A DNA stretch of 64,000 nt from Roseateles sp. SL47. Lineage in GTDB: Bacteria > Pseudomonadota > Gammaproteobacteria > Burkholderiales > Burkholderiaceae_C. This document shows, piece after piece, positions 48,675 through 58,343 of this stretch. The DNA is taken from contig NZ_CP113068.1 in NCBI RefSeq assembly GCF_026625885.1, positions 1,488,001 through 1,552,000 on the forward strand, written 5' to 3'. Within the stretch, counting starts at the first letter, position 1. Each line of letters begins with the position of its first letter. The notes beneath the pieces were generated by a model. That model saw only the letters and a program-made list of their open reading frames with translations. It did no database searches and was not told the DNA's origin. A program made the translations under genes and the position numbers.

Positions 48675-49532
48675 ATGAGAACACTGACCGGCCATGACGG
48701 CCTGCCCCTGCATTGGCGTGAATGGGGCGCAGACCCCGCCCAACGTTCGCAGGGCACCCTTCTGATCGTTCACGGCCTCGGCGAGCACATCGGCCGTTAT
48801 GACCACGTCGCCCGGCGCCTCAATGCCTGGGGTTGGCAGGTGGTGGGATATGACCAGCGCGGTCACGGCGCATCCGGCGGTGCGCGTGGAGACATTCCCG
48901 AATCCGACAGCCTGCAGCGAGACCTGTCCTGCGCGATTGATGCCGTGCGCAGCGATGCCCGCATGAACCAGGGCCCGCTGGTACTGCTGGGCCACAGCAT
49001 GGGCGGGGCCGTGGCGGCCAGTTTCGTGGCCGGCGCCCTGGTGCCGACCGAATGGTCCCGGCTGGTGGATGGCCTGGTGCTCAGTTCCCCGGCGCTGGAT
49101 GTGGGCATGTCCCTGGTGCAGCGCGGCCTGCTGGCCACCACGCTGCCGCTGGTGCCGCATGTGGCAGTGGGCAACGGGCTGAACCCGGCCTGGATATCCC
49201 GGGACCCGGCGGTGGTGGCGGCCTACAAGGACGACCCGCTGGTGCATAACCGCATCACGCCCATGCTGGCCAGGATGTTGGCGGACACCGGCCCGGCGCT
49301 GATGCCGCATGCCGCCCGCTGGCCGGTGCCCACCCTGCTGATGTGGGCCGGTGCGGACCGCTGTGTGGCCCCGTCCGGCAGTGCGAACTTCGCCGCTGCC
49401 GCCCGCAAGACCGGGGACGGGTCCGGCGTCGAAGCCGAACTGTTCGAGGGCCTGTTCCATGAAATCTTCAACGAGCCCGAGCAGGACCAGGTCTTTGCCC
49501 GCCTGAACTCCTGGCTGGCCGCCCGCTTCTAA
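48675..49532 (+). CDS. Alpha/beta hydrolase (monoacylglycerol lipase-like)
   Basis: 285 residues from ATG 48675. Serine-aminopeptidase S33/hydrolase_4 type, with TLLIVHGLGEHIGRYDHVA (oxyanion region), YDQRGHGASGG, the nucleophile elbow LLGHSMGGAVAAS, Asp near MWAGADRCV and His in GLFHEIFNE. The HGLGEH and FHE blocks are typical of monoacylglycerol lipases and lysophospholipases. It is cytoplasmic by sequence and precedes an M20 peptidase by 49 bases, possibly in one operon. Confidence 0.9.
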   Translation: MRTLTGHDGLPLHWREWGADPAQRSQGTLLIVHGLGEHIGRYDHVARRLNAWGWQVVGYDQRGHGASGGARGDIPESDSLQRDLSCAIDAVRSDARMNQGPLVLLGHSMGGAVAASFVAGALVPTEWSRLVDGLVLSSPALDVGMSLVQRGLLATTLPLVPHVAVGNGLNPAWISRDPAVVAAYKDDPLVHNRITPMLARMLADTGPALMPHAARWPVPTLLMWAGADRCVAPSGSANFAAAARKTGDGSGVEAELFEGLFHEIFNEPEQDQVFARLNSWLAARF

Positions 49533-49581
49533 AATCGACACCCTCACCAAGGCGGCCGCACCGGCCGCGCAGGAGCCTCTC

Positions 49582-51057
49582 ATGAACGCACGTGATCCGT
49601 CGTTGCCGCTGCAAGCCGATGAAGTGAGCGCCCTGGGCGCCTTTGCCGAACAGGTCTGGGACGAGGAAATCGTTCCCGCCCTGACCGACTACATCGCCAT
49701 CCCGGCCAAAAGCCCGATGTTCGATGCCAACTGGGAGGCCAACGGCTACATCGATCGCGTCGTGCGGGATGCCGCCACCTGGGTGGAAAGCAAGAAGGTC
49801 CCCGGTCTGAAGCTGGAAGTGATCCGGCTGGCCGGCCGCACGCCGGTGATCTTCTTTGAACTGCCGGCCACCAAGTCGGGCAGCACCGACACCGTCTTGC
49901 TCTACGGCCACTTGGACAAACAGCCGGAATTCAACGGCTGGCGCAACGACCTGGGCCCCTGGACGCCCAAGTACGAGGACGGCAAGCTCTACGGCCGCGG
50001 CGGCGCTGACGATGGCTATGCCATCTACGCCTCGCTCACCGCGCTGATGGCGCTGGACCGCCAGGGCGTGCCCCGTCCCCGCTGCGTGGGCTTGATCGAA
50101 ACCTGCGAGGAATCCGGGTCCTTCGACCTCCCCGCCTATGTGGATGTGCTCAAGGACCGCCTGGGCAATGTCTCCCTGGTGGTCTGCCTGGACTCCGGCG
50201 CGGGCGACTATGACCGCCTGTGGATGACCACCTCGCTGCGCGGCATGGTGTCCGGCGTGCTGAAGGTGGAAGTGCTGACCGAAGGCATCCACTCCGGCGA
50301 TTCGTCCGGTGCCGTGCCGTCCTCGTTCCGCATCCTGCGGCATCTGCTGGACCGCCTGGAAGACTCCGGCACCGGTCGCCTGCTGCCGGAGAGTTTCCAC
50401 TGCGAGATCCCTGGTGTGCGCCTGGAACAGGCCCGCGCCACCGCCGCCATCCTCAAGGAAGAGGTCTACAAGCGCATGCCGTGGGCTTGCGGTGCCGACG
50501 GTGGCCCGGTGCTGCCGGTGAGTGCCGACCCGGTGGAAGTGCTGCTGAACCGCACCTGGCGGCCGACGCTGTCGGTGGTGGGGGCGGAAGGCTTCCCCGA
50601 GCTGAAGAATGCCGGCAATGTGATGCGGCCCTACACCGCCTTCAAGCTGTCGCTGCGTCTGCCACCGCTGGTGGATGGCAATGAGGCGGCCCTGCGGCTG
50701 AAGACGCTGCTGGAGGACAACGCTCCCTACAACGCCAAGGTCAGCTTCGTGCCGGACGGCCGTGCCGGCGCGTATGGCGCCACCGGCTGGAACACGCCGG
50801 AACTGTCGCCCTGGCTCAGCCAGGTGCTGGAGGAGGCCAGCCAGGCCCACTTCCATGCGCCGGTGGGCTACATTGGTCAGGGTGGCACCATTCCGCTGAT
50901 GGGCATGCTGCAGAAGAGCTTCCCGTCGGCACAGATGATGGTGTGCGGCGTGCTGGGCCCCAAGAGCAATGCACATGGCCCGAACGAGTTCCTGCACGTC
51001 CCCTATGGCAAGCGCCTGACCGCCGCAGTGGCCCAGGTGATCGCGGCCCACCCGTAA
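49582..51057 (+). CDS. M20-family metallopeptidase (dipeptidase-like)
   Basis: 491 residues from ATG 49582 with AGGAG upstream. Two-zinc M20 signatures: LLYGHLDKQPE (His ligand and Asp), GRGGADDGYAIYASLTAL (bridging Asp), IETCEESGS (Glu base and ligand) and a C-terminal GGTIPLMGML with a late His in SNAHGPNEFLHV. The dimerisation insert is present (GIHSGDSSGAVPSSFRIL). It likely removes an N-terminal residue or cleaves dipeptides in the cytoplasm. It is followed by a LysR gene on the same strand. Confidence 0.92.
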   Translation: MNARDPSLPLQADEVSALGAFAEQVWDEEIVPALTDYIAIPAKSPMFDANWEANGYIDRVVRDAATWVESKKVPGLKLEVIRLAGRTPVIFFELPATKSGSTDTVLLYGHLDKQPEFNGWRNDLGPWTPKYEDGKLYGRGGADDGYAIYASLTALMALDRQGVPRPRCVGLIETCEESGSFDLPAYVDVLKDRLGNVSLVVCLDSGAGDYDRLWMTTSLRGMVSGVLKVEVLTEGIHSGDSSGAVPSSFRILRHLLDRLEDSGTGRLLPESFHCEIPGVRLEQARATAAILKEEVYKRMPWACGADGGPVLPVSADPVEVLLNRTWRPTLSVVGAEGFPELKNAGNVMRPYTAFKLSLRLPPLVDGNEAALRLKTLLEDNAPYNAKVSFVPDGRAGAYGATGWNTPELSPWLSQVLEEASQAHFHAPVGYIGQGGTIPLMGMLQKSFPSAQMMVCGVLGPKSNAHGPNEFLHVPYGKRLTAAVAQVIAAHP

Positions 51058-51128
51058 GGTCGTCGCCGGCCCGGCAGTGGGCCCGCACCGGCGGTCGGGG
51101 CGGCGCAGTGCATGGTGAGAGGAACGGC

Positions 51129-52130
51129 ATGGACCAGGTCAGAGCCATGCGGGTGTTCACCCGCGTCATCGATGAGGGCAGCCTTGCCGGCGCCGCCCGT
51201 GCCCTGGACCTGGCCCCAGCCGTGGTCACCCGTCTGATCGCCGACCTGGAAGAGCATCTGGGCGCACGGCTGCTCAACCGCACCACTCGCCGCCTCTCGC
51301 TCACCGACGTGGGCGAGTCCTATCTGGAGCGCTGCCGTCGCATCCTCACCGACATCGAAGAAGCCGAGGCCCTGGCCTCGGCGGCGGTGAATGAGCCGCG
51401 TGGCAACCTGCGTGTGCTGATGCCACCCGCCATTGCGGTGCACCAACTGGCGCGCCACATGCAGCGCTTTCATGCGCGGTATCCGCATGTGAGCCTGGAA
51501 CTGGCCGTGCCGGGCCCAGTGAGCGCCCTGGACGAAAGCTTCGACCTCACCGTCATCAGCACCCGGGCCGAGCTGCAGGGAGACTTCATCGCGCGGCGGC
51601 TGGCCCGTACCGAGGTGATTCTTTGTGCTGCGCCGGAATACCTGGCACGGCATGGACGGCCGGAGCATCCCTCCGAGCTCAAGCAGCATGCGCTGATGCT
51701 GCCGCCCATCCATGAGATGTCCCGGGGGGTGACCTTCGAGCGCTGCGGCCTGGACGGTCAGCCGCTGGAGAGCTACTTCACCATGCCCTCCCGGCCGGTG
51801 GTGGCCACAGCCTCGACCGACACCAAATATGCCTGCGCCCTGCATGGGCTGGGCATTGCCGGGCTGCCGTCCTTCGTGGCCGGTGACGCACTGGTGGAAC
51901 ACGCGCTGGAACGGGTGCTGCCCCAATGGCGGCTCTACAGCTTCACCTTGTGGGCCGCCATGCCCAGTCGCAAGTTCATGCCGGCCCGCACGCGGGCGTT
52001 CATGGACTTTCTGCTGGAGATCTTTGGCGGCAAGGATGAAGACCCCTGGCTGGCCGCAGCCGGTTGCCCCACCTCGCGCCCGGCGGCGCCGGAGGCGGAT
52101 GCTGCGGCAGCCGTGCCGAGCGGCGATTGA
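51129..52130 (+). CDS. LysR-family transcriptional regulator
   Basis: 333 residues from ATG 51129, with a GAGAGG just upstream. The winged HTH at residues 5-60 (FTRVIDEGSLAGAARALDLA, RLIADLEEHLGARLLNRTTR) is of the CrgA/DmlR type. The effector domain starts near residue 90. The tail of about 25 residues is Ala/Pro-rich. It could control the M20 peptidase upstream, but in the same orientation rather than divergent, so the target is uncertain. Confidence 0.92.
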   Translation: MDQVRAMRVFTRVIDEGSLAGAARALDLAPAVVTRLIADLEEHLGARLLNRTTRRLSLTDVGESYLERCRRILTDIEEAEALASAAVNEPRGNLRVLMPPAIAVHQLARHMQRFHARYPHVSLELAVPGPVSALDESFDLTVISTRAELQGDFIARRLARTEVILCAAPEYLARHGRPEHPSELKQHALMLPPIHEMSRGVTFERCGLDGQPLESYFTMPSRPVVATASTDTKYACALHGLGIAGLPSFVAGDALVEHALERVLPQWRLYSFTLWAAMPSRKFMPARTRAFMDFLLEIFGGKDEDPWLAAAGCPTSRPAAPEADAAAAVPSGD

Positions 52131-52175
52131 GCCCCCACCGCCACCGCTGCCCTCACCGCAGCCCGTAGAAGCCGT

Positions 52176-53291
52176 TCAGCGCAGGCTGAACCCCGTCTGC
52201 AGCAACTGCGGTTGCAGGTCTTCCATCAAGCGCAGCAGCGGCGACAGCTCCACATAACGGGTGGCCGTCTTCACCACGTAGGCATAGAAGCGGGGCAGAT
52301 CTTCCGCATAGTGCGGCTTGCCGTCCCGATGCTTCAGGCGGCAGAAGATGCCCAGGATCTTGAGATGGCGCTGCAGCACGGTCCATTCCAGCGCGCGCCA
52401 GAACAGTCCGAAGTCCAGGGCCATGTCGTGCGGGTCTTCGCCGTTGGCATCCATGCCAAACAGGCCGGCGCGACGCGCCCCCTCCCAATACCGCACCGCC
52501 CAGTCGAGCTCTTCAGCCTCCTCCCAGGAGAGGAAGGCATCCCGCAGCAGCGATCCGATGTCGTAGGTGATGGGGCCCAGCACCGCATCCTGGAAGTCCA
52601 GCACCCCGGGGTTGCCCTGGGTCGCATCGCAGACCATCAGGTTGCGCGCCATGTAGTCCCGGTGCATGGGCACCACCGGCTGCGTGGCGATGTTGGCGGC
52701 CAGCGCGGTGACGGTGCGGTCCCAGTAGCCTTGTTGTTGGGGTGTCCACTGCTTGCCGTGGTGGGTGACTACGCACCAGTCCACAAAAATCTGCAGTTCG
52801 CGGCGGACAAACGCCTCATCGAAGCGCGGCAGGTCCGGGGCGTTCCCCGCCTGGCCGCAGGACTGCCAGCGCAGCAGGGCGGTGGTGGCATCGCGCATCA
52901 GGGCCTGGGCGGCGGGCAAGTCCTGCGCTTGCTGGGCCTGGCGCAAGGCCTGCAAATAACTGGTGCTGCCCAGGTCTTCGAGCAGGGCAAAACCCAGTGC
53001 CTCGTCATGGGCGTGAATGGTGGGCACATGCAGACCACAAGCCGCCATCTGGAGACCGACCGCCACAAACGGCGCCACCTGATTGGGGGTGGCAGGCGCA
53101 TCCATGATGATGAAACTGTGGCCGGCCTGCGCCTGGATGCGCAGATAACGGCGGCTGCTGGCGTCGCTGCTGGCGCAGGCCAAGGTCTGCGGCAACAGGC
53201 CGTGCGGGCCCACCAGCGGGGCCAACCACTGCTCAAAGAGGGTGGCGCGCTGCGGGTCTGGCCAGATTTCCGGTGGGGCGGAATGTGTCAT
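52176..53291 (-). CDS. amgK: AmgK-like anomeric sugar kinase (aminoglycoside phosphotransferase fold)
   Basis: 371 residues from ATG 53291. Protein-kinase-like APH fold with an N-terminal ASSDASSRRYLRI loop, catalytic PMHRDYMARNLMV (Brenner motif H-x-D-x-x-x-x-N) and the metal-binding LDFQDAVLGP. Divergent neighbourhood to lptD is the known location of amgK, which phosphorylates MurNAc and GlcNAc at C1 in the cell-wall recycling pathway that confers fosfomycin tolerance. The usual partner murU, a nucleotidyltransferase, is not next to it: the downstream gene is a convergent LysR. The assignment rests on motif and position. Confidence 0.8.
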   Translation of the reverse strand: MTHSAPPEIWPDPQRATLFEQWLAPLVGPHGLLPQTLACASSDASSRRYLRIQAQAGHSFIIMDAPATPNQVAPFVAVGLQMAACGLHVPTIHAHDEALGFALLEDLGSTSYLQALRQAQQAQDLPAAQALMRDATTALLRWQSCGQAGNAPDLPRFDEAFVRRELQIFVDWCVVTHHGKQWTPQQQGYWDRTVTALAANIATQPVVPMHRDYMARNLMVCDATQGNPGVLDFQDAVLGPITYDIGSLLRDAFLSWEEAEELDWAVRYWEGARRAGLFGMDANGEDPHDMALDFGLFWRALEWTVLQRHLKILGIFCRLKHRDGKPHYAEDLPRFYAYVVKTATRYVELSPLLRLMEDLQPQLLQTGFSLR

Positions 53292-53451
53292 CGAGGAAAA
53301 GTTCAAGCGTGAGGGAGGGCGCTGCCACCGATACCAGCGTAGTCCCGTGCCGGCGCGGCCGCCAGCCTCGTGGATAATGATTCTACAAACCCTGGGCAGC
53401 GCCTCGCGTTCCGCGTGGCTGCCTGACTTTCGCAAGACGCCGCCCTGCTTG

Positions 53452-55824
53452 ATGCGCTCAACGGTTTTTCGACTCCGCCCCTTGCCCCTGGCAGCCCTGC
53501 TGGCTGTGGCCCTGCCCGCAGCGCCCAGTGCCTTTGCGCAAGAATCCGCCGGCGAACCGCTGGCGCTGAAGCCGTCCAAACAGCTGAACCAGACCCGCCG
53601 CAAGGATGTGCGTCCGGCGATGGCGTTGCAGGCGGATCGCATCACGTCCGAAGTGGACCAGCTCTCCACCGCCGAAGGCGATGTGCAGCTGCGTTACGGC
53701 GGCATCCTGCTCAAAAGCCGCACCCTGCGCTATGACCATGAGCAGGATCTGGCCACCGCCGAAGGCAATGTGGAGCTGAGCCAGAACGGCGCCTTGCTGC
53801 GTGGCCCGTCCCTGAGCCTGTTCGTTGACCGGTTTGAAGGTCAGATGGACAGCCCGAACTATTTCTTCTCCACCACCGGCGGCAGCGGCAGTGCCAAGGT
53901 GCTGCGCTTCATCGGCGAACAGCGCATGCAGGCCGATGAGGCCACCTACAGCACCTGCCCGGTATCGGAGGACGGTGAGCGCAAGCGGGATTGGGTGCTG
54001 ATCACCAAGAGCCTGAAGCTGGACTTCGAGGCCGGTGAAGGCGTGGCGACCGGCGCCACGGTGCAGTTCCTGGGCGTGCCGATTCTGGCGGCCCCCTCGC
54101 TGAGCTTCCCGCTGGGGGATCAGCCGAAGTCCGGTTTGCTGCCGTCCAATGTCAACATCGACAACCGCAGCGGCTTCGAATTCGGTCAACCGTATTACTG
54201 GAGCATCGCGCCCAACCGCGACGCCACCTTCACCCCCTACGTGATGACCAAGCGCGGGGCCGGCATCGACAGCGAGTTCCGCTACCTGGAGTCAGAGCAT
54301 CGCGGTTCGATGAGCTTCGCCTGGCTGCCCAAGGACCAGGTGGCCGGTCGCTCGCGCTGGGACCTGCGCCTGCTCAACCAGGGCGATCTCACCGACACCT
54401 GGCGTTATGAGATCAATGCGGAGCGGGTGTCCGATGAGGACTACTGGAAGGACTTCCGGCGTCGCATGAGCACCCAGACGCCGCGTCTGCTGCAACAAGA
54501 CTTCAAGACGCAGAAGGACTACACCTTCGGCTGGGGCGACGTGCAGACCTATGCCCGTGTGCAGCACTGGCAGGCATTGCAAGTCCCGGAAGCGGACGAT
54601 CAGTTCAGTTCCCCCTATCAGCGCTCGCCACAGATCGGCATGCGGTTGCAGACCGGTGCGGATGATTCGGTGCTCGCGGGTTATCTGCCCACCGGCCGCC
54701 GTGCGCGTCTGGAAGGTGGGGTGGAGGTGGAATACAACCGCTTCGATCTGCCCACCGGCTCCTTGTCCACCCAGACCCAGACCGGTGAACGGGTACACAT
54801 GCTCGGCCACGTGAGCCTGCCCTTCAGTGGTGCGGCCTGGTGGCTGATCCCGAAGGTCTCGCTCAATGCGGCCAGCTACCGCACCGACCAGCCGCTGCTC
54901 AATGGTGAGCGGTCGATCAGCCGCACCATCCCGACCTTCAGCATCGACCACGGCTGGATCCTGGAGCGTGACACCACGCTGTTTGGCCAGAATGCGCGCC
55001 AGACGCTGGAGCCGCGCCTGCTCTACGTCAACACACCGTATCGTGACCAGTCCAACGTGCCGAATTTTGATTCGGCGCCCAAGGACTACAACTTCGATTC
55101 GGTGTTTGCCGAGAACCAGTTCTCCGGTGTGGACCGCGTCAGCGATTCGCACATGGTGGCCTTCGGGGCCACCACCCGCTGGATCGAAGACGAGCGCGGC
55201 GAGGAGCAACTGCGCCTGGGCATGGTGCAGCGTTATCTGCTGCGCGACCAGAAAATCACCCCGGACGGCACGCCGCAGACCCACCGCCTTTCCGACGTGG
55301 TGCTGCTGGGCTCCGCCCACCTGAACCAGGCCTGGTGGACCGACAGCACGCTGCAGCTGAATTCTTCTGACGGCAAGGTCGAACGGACCGTGCTGCGCCT
55401 GCGTTATTCCCCCGGCCCGTTCCGCACCCTGAGCGCCTCGTATCGCCTGGCGCGTGGGCAGAGTGAGCAGCTGGAGCTGGCCTGGCAATGGCCGCTGTTT
55501 GGTCCGGACCGCAAGGCGGTCAGCGGCGGGCCGGGCTGCCAGGGCGCCTGGTATGGCGCCGGCCGTCTGCAATATTCCATGCGTGACAAGCGCTTCACTG
55601 ATTCCGTGGTGGGCGCGGAATACGACTCCGGTTGCTGGATTTTGCGCATGGGGGTGGAACGTGAAGCCACCGGCCGTGCCGAAACCAACACCCGCCTGAT
55701 CCTGCAGTTGGAGCTCGTTGGCCTGTCGCCGCTGGGCTCCAATGCGCTGAAGGTGTTGAGAGACAATATCCCTGGTTACCGTTCGCTGAGCTCGGAACGC
55801 TCGGCCTTTGGCACTTATGACTGA
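53452..55824 (+). CDS. lptD: LPS-assembly outer-membrane protein LptD
   Basis: 790 residues from ATG 53452. The signal peptide of about 29 residues ends AFA. An N-terminal OstA/LptA-like jellyroll (ALQADRITSEVDQLSTAEGD, LRYDHEQDLATAEGNVELSQ) is followed by a large 26-strand barrel. LptD with the lipoprotein LptE inserts lipopolysaccharide into the outer leaflet. Only three cysteines occur in the mature protein: one in the N-terminal domain (YSTCPVSE), one in GGPGCQGAW and one in DSGCWILRM. E. coli has a CC pair at the last site. The stop overlaps the surA start. Confidence 0.96.
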   Translation: MRSTVFRLRPLPLAALLAVALPAAPSAFAQESAGEPLALKPSKQLNQTRRKDVRPAMALQADRITSEVDQLSTAEGDVQLRYGGILLKSRTLRYDHEQDLATAEGNVELSQNGALLRGPSLSLFVDRFEGQMDSPNYFFSTTGGSGSAKVLRFIGEQRMQADEATYSTCPVSEDGERKRDWVLITKSLKLDFEAGEGVATGATVQFLGVPILAAPSLSFPLGDQPKSGLLPSNVNIDNRSGFEFGQPYYWSIAPNRDATFTPYVMTKRGAGIDSEFRYLESEHRGSMSFAWLPKDQVAGRSRWDLRLLNQGDLTDTWRYEINAERVSDEDYWKDFRRRMSTQTPRLLQQDFKTQKDYTFGWGDVQTYARVQHWQALQVPEADDQFSSPYQRSPQIGMRLQTGADDSVLAGYLPTGRRARLEGGVEVEYNRFDLPTGSLSTQTQTGERVHMLGHVSLPFSGAAWWLIPKVSLNAASYRTDQPLLNGERSISRTIPTFSIDHGWILERDTTLFGQNARQTLEPRLLYVNTPYRDQSNVPNFDSAPKDYNFDSVFAENQFSGVDRVSDSHMVAFGATTRWIEDERGEEQLRLGMVQRYLLRDQKITPDGTPQTHRLSDVVLLGSAHLNQAWWTDSTLQLNSSDGKVERTVLRLRYSPGPFRTLSASYRLARGQSEQLELAWQWPLFGPDRKAVSGGPGCQGAWYGAGRLQYSMRDKRFTDSVVGAEYDSGCWILRMGVEREATGRAETNTRLILQLELVGLSPLGSNALKVLRDNIPGYRSLSSERSAFGTYD

Positions 55825-57280
55825 ACTGCGTTCGATGCGAAAACTGAAGCCTTTGGCCGCTGCCACTCTCCTCTGTCTTGCGGCCACCGCCGGATCCATC
55901 GCCTATGCGCAGAGTGGCGAATCCGCCGCAGCCAAGGCGGCGGCTCGCGGGGCGGCTGCCTCGGCGCCTGCCGCTGCCGCGTCGGAACCGGCGGCACCGG
56001 CCTCTGCCGTCCAGCAGGCAGCCGCGCGTCCTCCTGTTGAACAGCGTACGCTCAAGCCCGGCGACTACATCGCGGCGGTGGTCAACTCCGACATCGTGGC
56101 GGCGTCTGAGGTGGTTCAGCGTCAGGAGCGCATGAAGGAAGAGGCCCGTCGCCGCAACGAAACGCCCACCAGCGAACTGATCCACAAGCAGGCGCTGGAC
56201 AGCCTGATCGACGAGCGGGTGGTCACCACCTACGCTCGCGAAAATGGCCCGCGCGTGGATGAACCGGAACTGGACCGGGTGGTGGCCAACGTGGCCACGC
56301 AGAACAAGCTGACGATGGAAGAGCTGCGCAAGCGGCTGGCGACCGAAGGCATTGATTTCAAGCGCTTCCGCGAGAACCTGCGCGACCAGATGCTGAGCGA
56401 GCGGGTGCGTGAACGTGAGGTGCAGGGGCGCATCCGCGTGACTGACGGCGAGATCGACAAATATCTGGACGAGCGCCAGGCTGCTCTGCAGGATCGTGCC
56501 CAGCTCAACATCGCCCAGGTGCTGGTGCCCGTGCCCGAGAACGCGCCGGCGGCGGTGGTGGAAGAACGCCGCGCCCGCGCCGAGGCGGCGCTGCAACGCA
56601 TCAAGAACGGTGAAGAGTTCGGCAAGGTGGCTCGTGAGGTGTCCGAGGACGCCAACAAGTCCAAGGGCGGTGAGATCGGTCTGCGGTCGGCCGACAAGCT
56701 GCCGGATGTGTTTGTGGATGCGGTGCGGGACCTGAAGTCCGGTGACCTGCGCCCGACGCTGCTGCGTTCGCCCGCCGGTTTCCATGTGCTCAAGCTGGTG
56801 GAGCGCCAGGCGGGCAAGGCCTCCATCAACACCATTGTGCAGACCCATGCGCGGCACATCCTGCTGCGGCCGTCCGAGCAACTGACGCCGGACCAGGCGG
56901 CGCGTCGCCTGTCGGAATTCAAGCGTGCCATCGAAGCCGGCCGCGCCACCTTCGAGCAACTGGCCCGTGCCAACTCGGAAGACGGCAGCGCGCAGGACGG
57001 CGGCGACCTCGGCTGGGTCGGCCCCGGCAGCTTCGTGCCGGAATTTGAAGAGGCGATGGACCAACTGCCGCTCAACGGTATTTCCAACCCGATCGCCTCC
57101 CGTTTCGGTATCCACCTGATCCAGGTGCTGGAGCGCCGCGACGTGGTGCTGGACAGCAAGCAATTGCGTGACCAGGCCCGCATGGCCCTGCGGGAGCGCA
57201 AGTATGAAGAAGCCTATTCGGACTGGATGAAGGAACTGCGCGCACGCGCCTTCATCGAGACCCGCGAATGGCTGGATTGA
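55817..57280 (+). CDS. surA: Periplasmic chaperone/peptidyl-prolyl isomerase SurA
   Basis: 487 residues from ATG 55817, which overlaps the lptD stop by eight bases; ATG 55835 is an alternative. Signal peptide (AAATLLCLAATAGSIAYA), an Ala/Pro-rich spacer, a SurA_N chaperone domain (IVAASEVVQRQERM, LIDERVVTTYARENG), and two parvulin domains near 230-320 and 335-440, the second with SEDGSAQDGGDLGWVG. It delivers unfolded barrel proteins, including LptD, to the BAM complex. It is encoded in the conserved lptD-surA-rsmA operon. Confidence 0.96.
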   Translation: MTELRSMRKLKPLAAATLLCLAATAGSIAYAQSGESAAAKAAARGAAASAPAAAASEPAAPASAVQQAAARPPVEQRTLKPGDYIAAVVNSDIVAASEVVQRQERMKEEARRRNETPTSELIHKQALDSLIDERVVTTYARENGPRVDEPELDRVVANVATQNKLTMEELRKRLATEGIDFKRFRENLRDQMLSERVREREVQGRIRVTDGEIDKYLDERQAALQDRAQLNIAQVLVPVPENAPAAVVEERRARAEAALQRIKNGEEFGKVAREVSEDANKSKGGEIGLRSADKLPDVFVDAVRDLKSGDLRPTLLRSPAGFHVLKLVERQAGKASINTIVQTHARHILLRPSEQLTPDQAARRLSEFKRAIEAGRATFEQLARANSEDGSAQDGGDLGWVGPGSFVPEFEEAMDQLPLNGISNPIASRFGIHLIQVLERRDVVLDSKQLRDQARMALRERKYEEAYSDWMKELRARAFIETREWLD

Positions 57281-57289
57281 TCGGCTGAC

Positions 57290-58057
57290 ATGGCACACAT
57301 TGCGCGGAAGCGCTTCGGTCAGCACTTCCTGACCGACAAGGCTGTCATTGACGCCATCATCGATGCCATCGCCCCTGGTGAAGACCAGGCGATGGTGGAG
57401 ATCGGCCCCGGCCTGGGCGCCATGACGCTGCCGCTGCTGCAGCGGCTCCCGGCCAGCAGCCAGCCGCTGACGGTGGTGGAGCTGGACCGCGATCTCGCCG
57501 CCCGCCTGCGCAAGCGGGGCGACCTGACGGTGGTGGAGTCCGACGTGCTGAAGGTGGACTTTGGTGCGCTCGCGCAGGCACGGGGCCAGCGGATCCGGGT
57601 GGTGGGCAACCTGCCCTACAACATCTCGTCGCCCATCCTCTTTCACCTGCTGCAGTATGTGGACCAGGTGGTGGATCAGGTCTTCATGCTGCAGAAGGAA
57701 GTGGTGGACCGCATGGCGGCCGGCCCGGGCGGCAAGGACTATGGGCGCCTGAGTGTGATGCTGCAGTGGCGGTATGACGTCGAGGCCTTGTTTGATGTCC
57801 CGCCGGAAGCCTTCGACCCGCCGCCGCGGGTGGATTCGGCCATTGTCCGCATGACCCCCTGGGCCACACCGGCGGCGCTGGATGAACAGCTGCTGAGTGA
57901 GCTGGTGCAGTCGGCGTTTTCGCAGCGCCGCAAGCTGCTGCGTCACAGCCTGGGCCGCTGGTTGGAAGCGAGGGGCTACACCGGTGATTTCGATCTGCAC
58001 CGCCGCGCCGAAGAAGTACCGGTGGCGGAGTTTGTGGCGCTGGCGCAGTCGCTCTGA
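57290..58057 (+). CDS. rsmA: 16S rRNA dimethyladenosine transferase RsmA (KsgA)
   Basis: 255 residues. It dimethylates two adjacent adenosines near the 3' end of 16S rRNA during ribosome assembly. Diagnostic parts: [11 protein letters not shown] at the N-terminus, the SAM-binding motif [15 protein letters not shown], and motif [14 protein letters not shown]. It follows surA by nine bases. The pdxA gene, often between surA and rsmA in gammaproteobacteria, is absent. Confidence 0.97.
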   Translation: MAHIARKRFGQHFLTDKAVIDAIIDAIAPGEDQAMVEIGPGLGAMTLPLLQRLPASSQPLTVVELDRDLAARLRKRGDLTVVESDVLKVDFGALAQARGQRIRVVGNLPYNISSPILFHLLQYVDQVVDQVFMLQKEVVDRMAAGPGGKDYGRLSVMLQWRYDVEALFDVPPEAFDPPPRVDSAIVRMTPWATPAALDEQLLSELVQSAFSQRRKLLRHSLGRWLEARGYTGDFDLHRRAEEVPVAEFVALAQSL

Positions 58058-58092
58058 GCGTTGGATGGCCGTGATGGCCGGGAACCCATAAA

Positions 58093-58128
58093 AAAGGCCT
58101 TCCGTTTCCGGAAGGCCTTTGGTTTTTT
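58093..58128 (+). terminator. Rho-independent terminator of the lptD-surA-rsmA operon
   Basis: A 12-bp stem (58093-58104 with 58109-58120, loop TTTC) is followed after two G by six T. An A-rich 5' flank could let it work in both directions. Confidence 0.93.
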
Positions 58129-58300
58129 AAAGGGCTGTGATGGTCACGCCCTGTGCAGCGTCAGGCTTCGTGGGTCACGCGGCGTTGAGCCACATGGACG
58201 TGTCGAAGGCGCTACACATCATCGGCATGTTCATGCCGAAGTTGGGGTTTGGATTGGTCTTGGTGCTCTTGAGCACCGGCTTCTCTGCGGGGGCCACCTC

Positions 58301-58343
58301 AGTCGCCCGCTCCCATGACCCGATTTCTTGGGAGCGGGCTACT
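58301..58343. repeat. Inverted repeat spanning the barstar stop codon
   Basis: GCCCGCTCCCA at 58305-58315 pairs with TGGGAGCGGGC at 58329-58339 (11 bp, 13-base loop), extended by three more pairs (58301-58303 with 58341-58343) after one mismatch. The barstar gene ends inside the right arm, so it forms a hairpin at the mRNA 3' end without a T tract. Confidence 0.7.

Noticed and set aside
57281..57289. pdxA between surA and rsmA
   Set aside because: Only nine bases separate the two genes, so pdxA is absent here rather than unannotated.
55595..58000. 801-residue minus-strand frame across lptD, surA and rsmA
   Set aside because: Shadow of three well-supported genes on the other strand, with His/Arg/Gln-rich composition and no domains.
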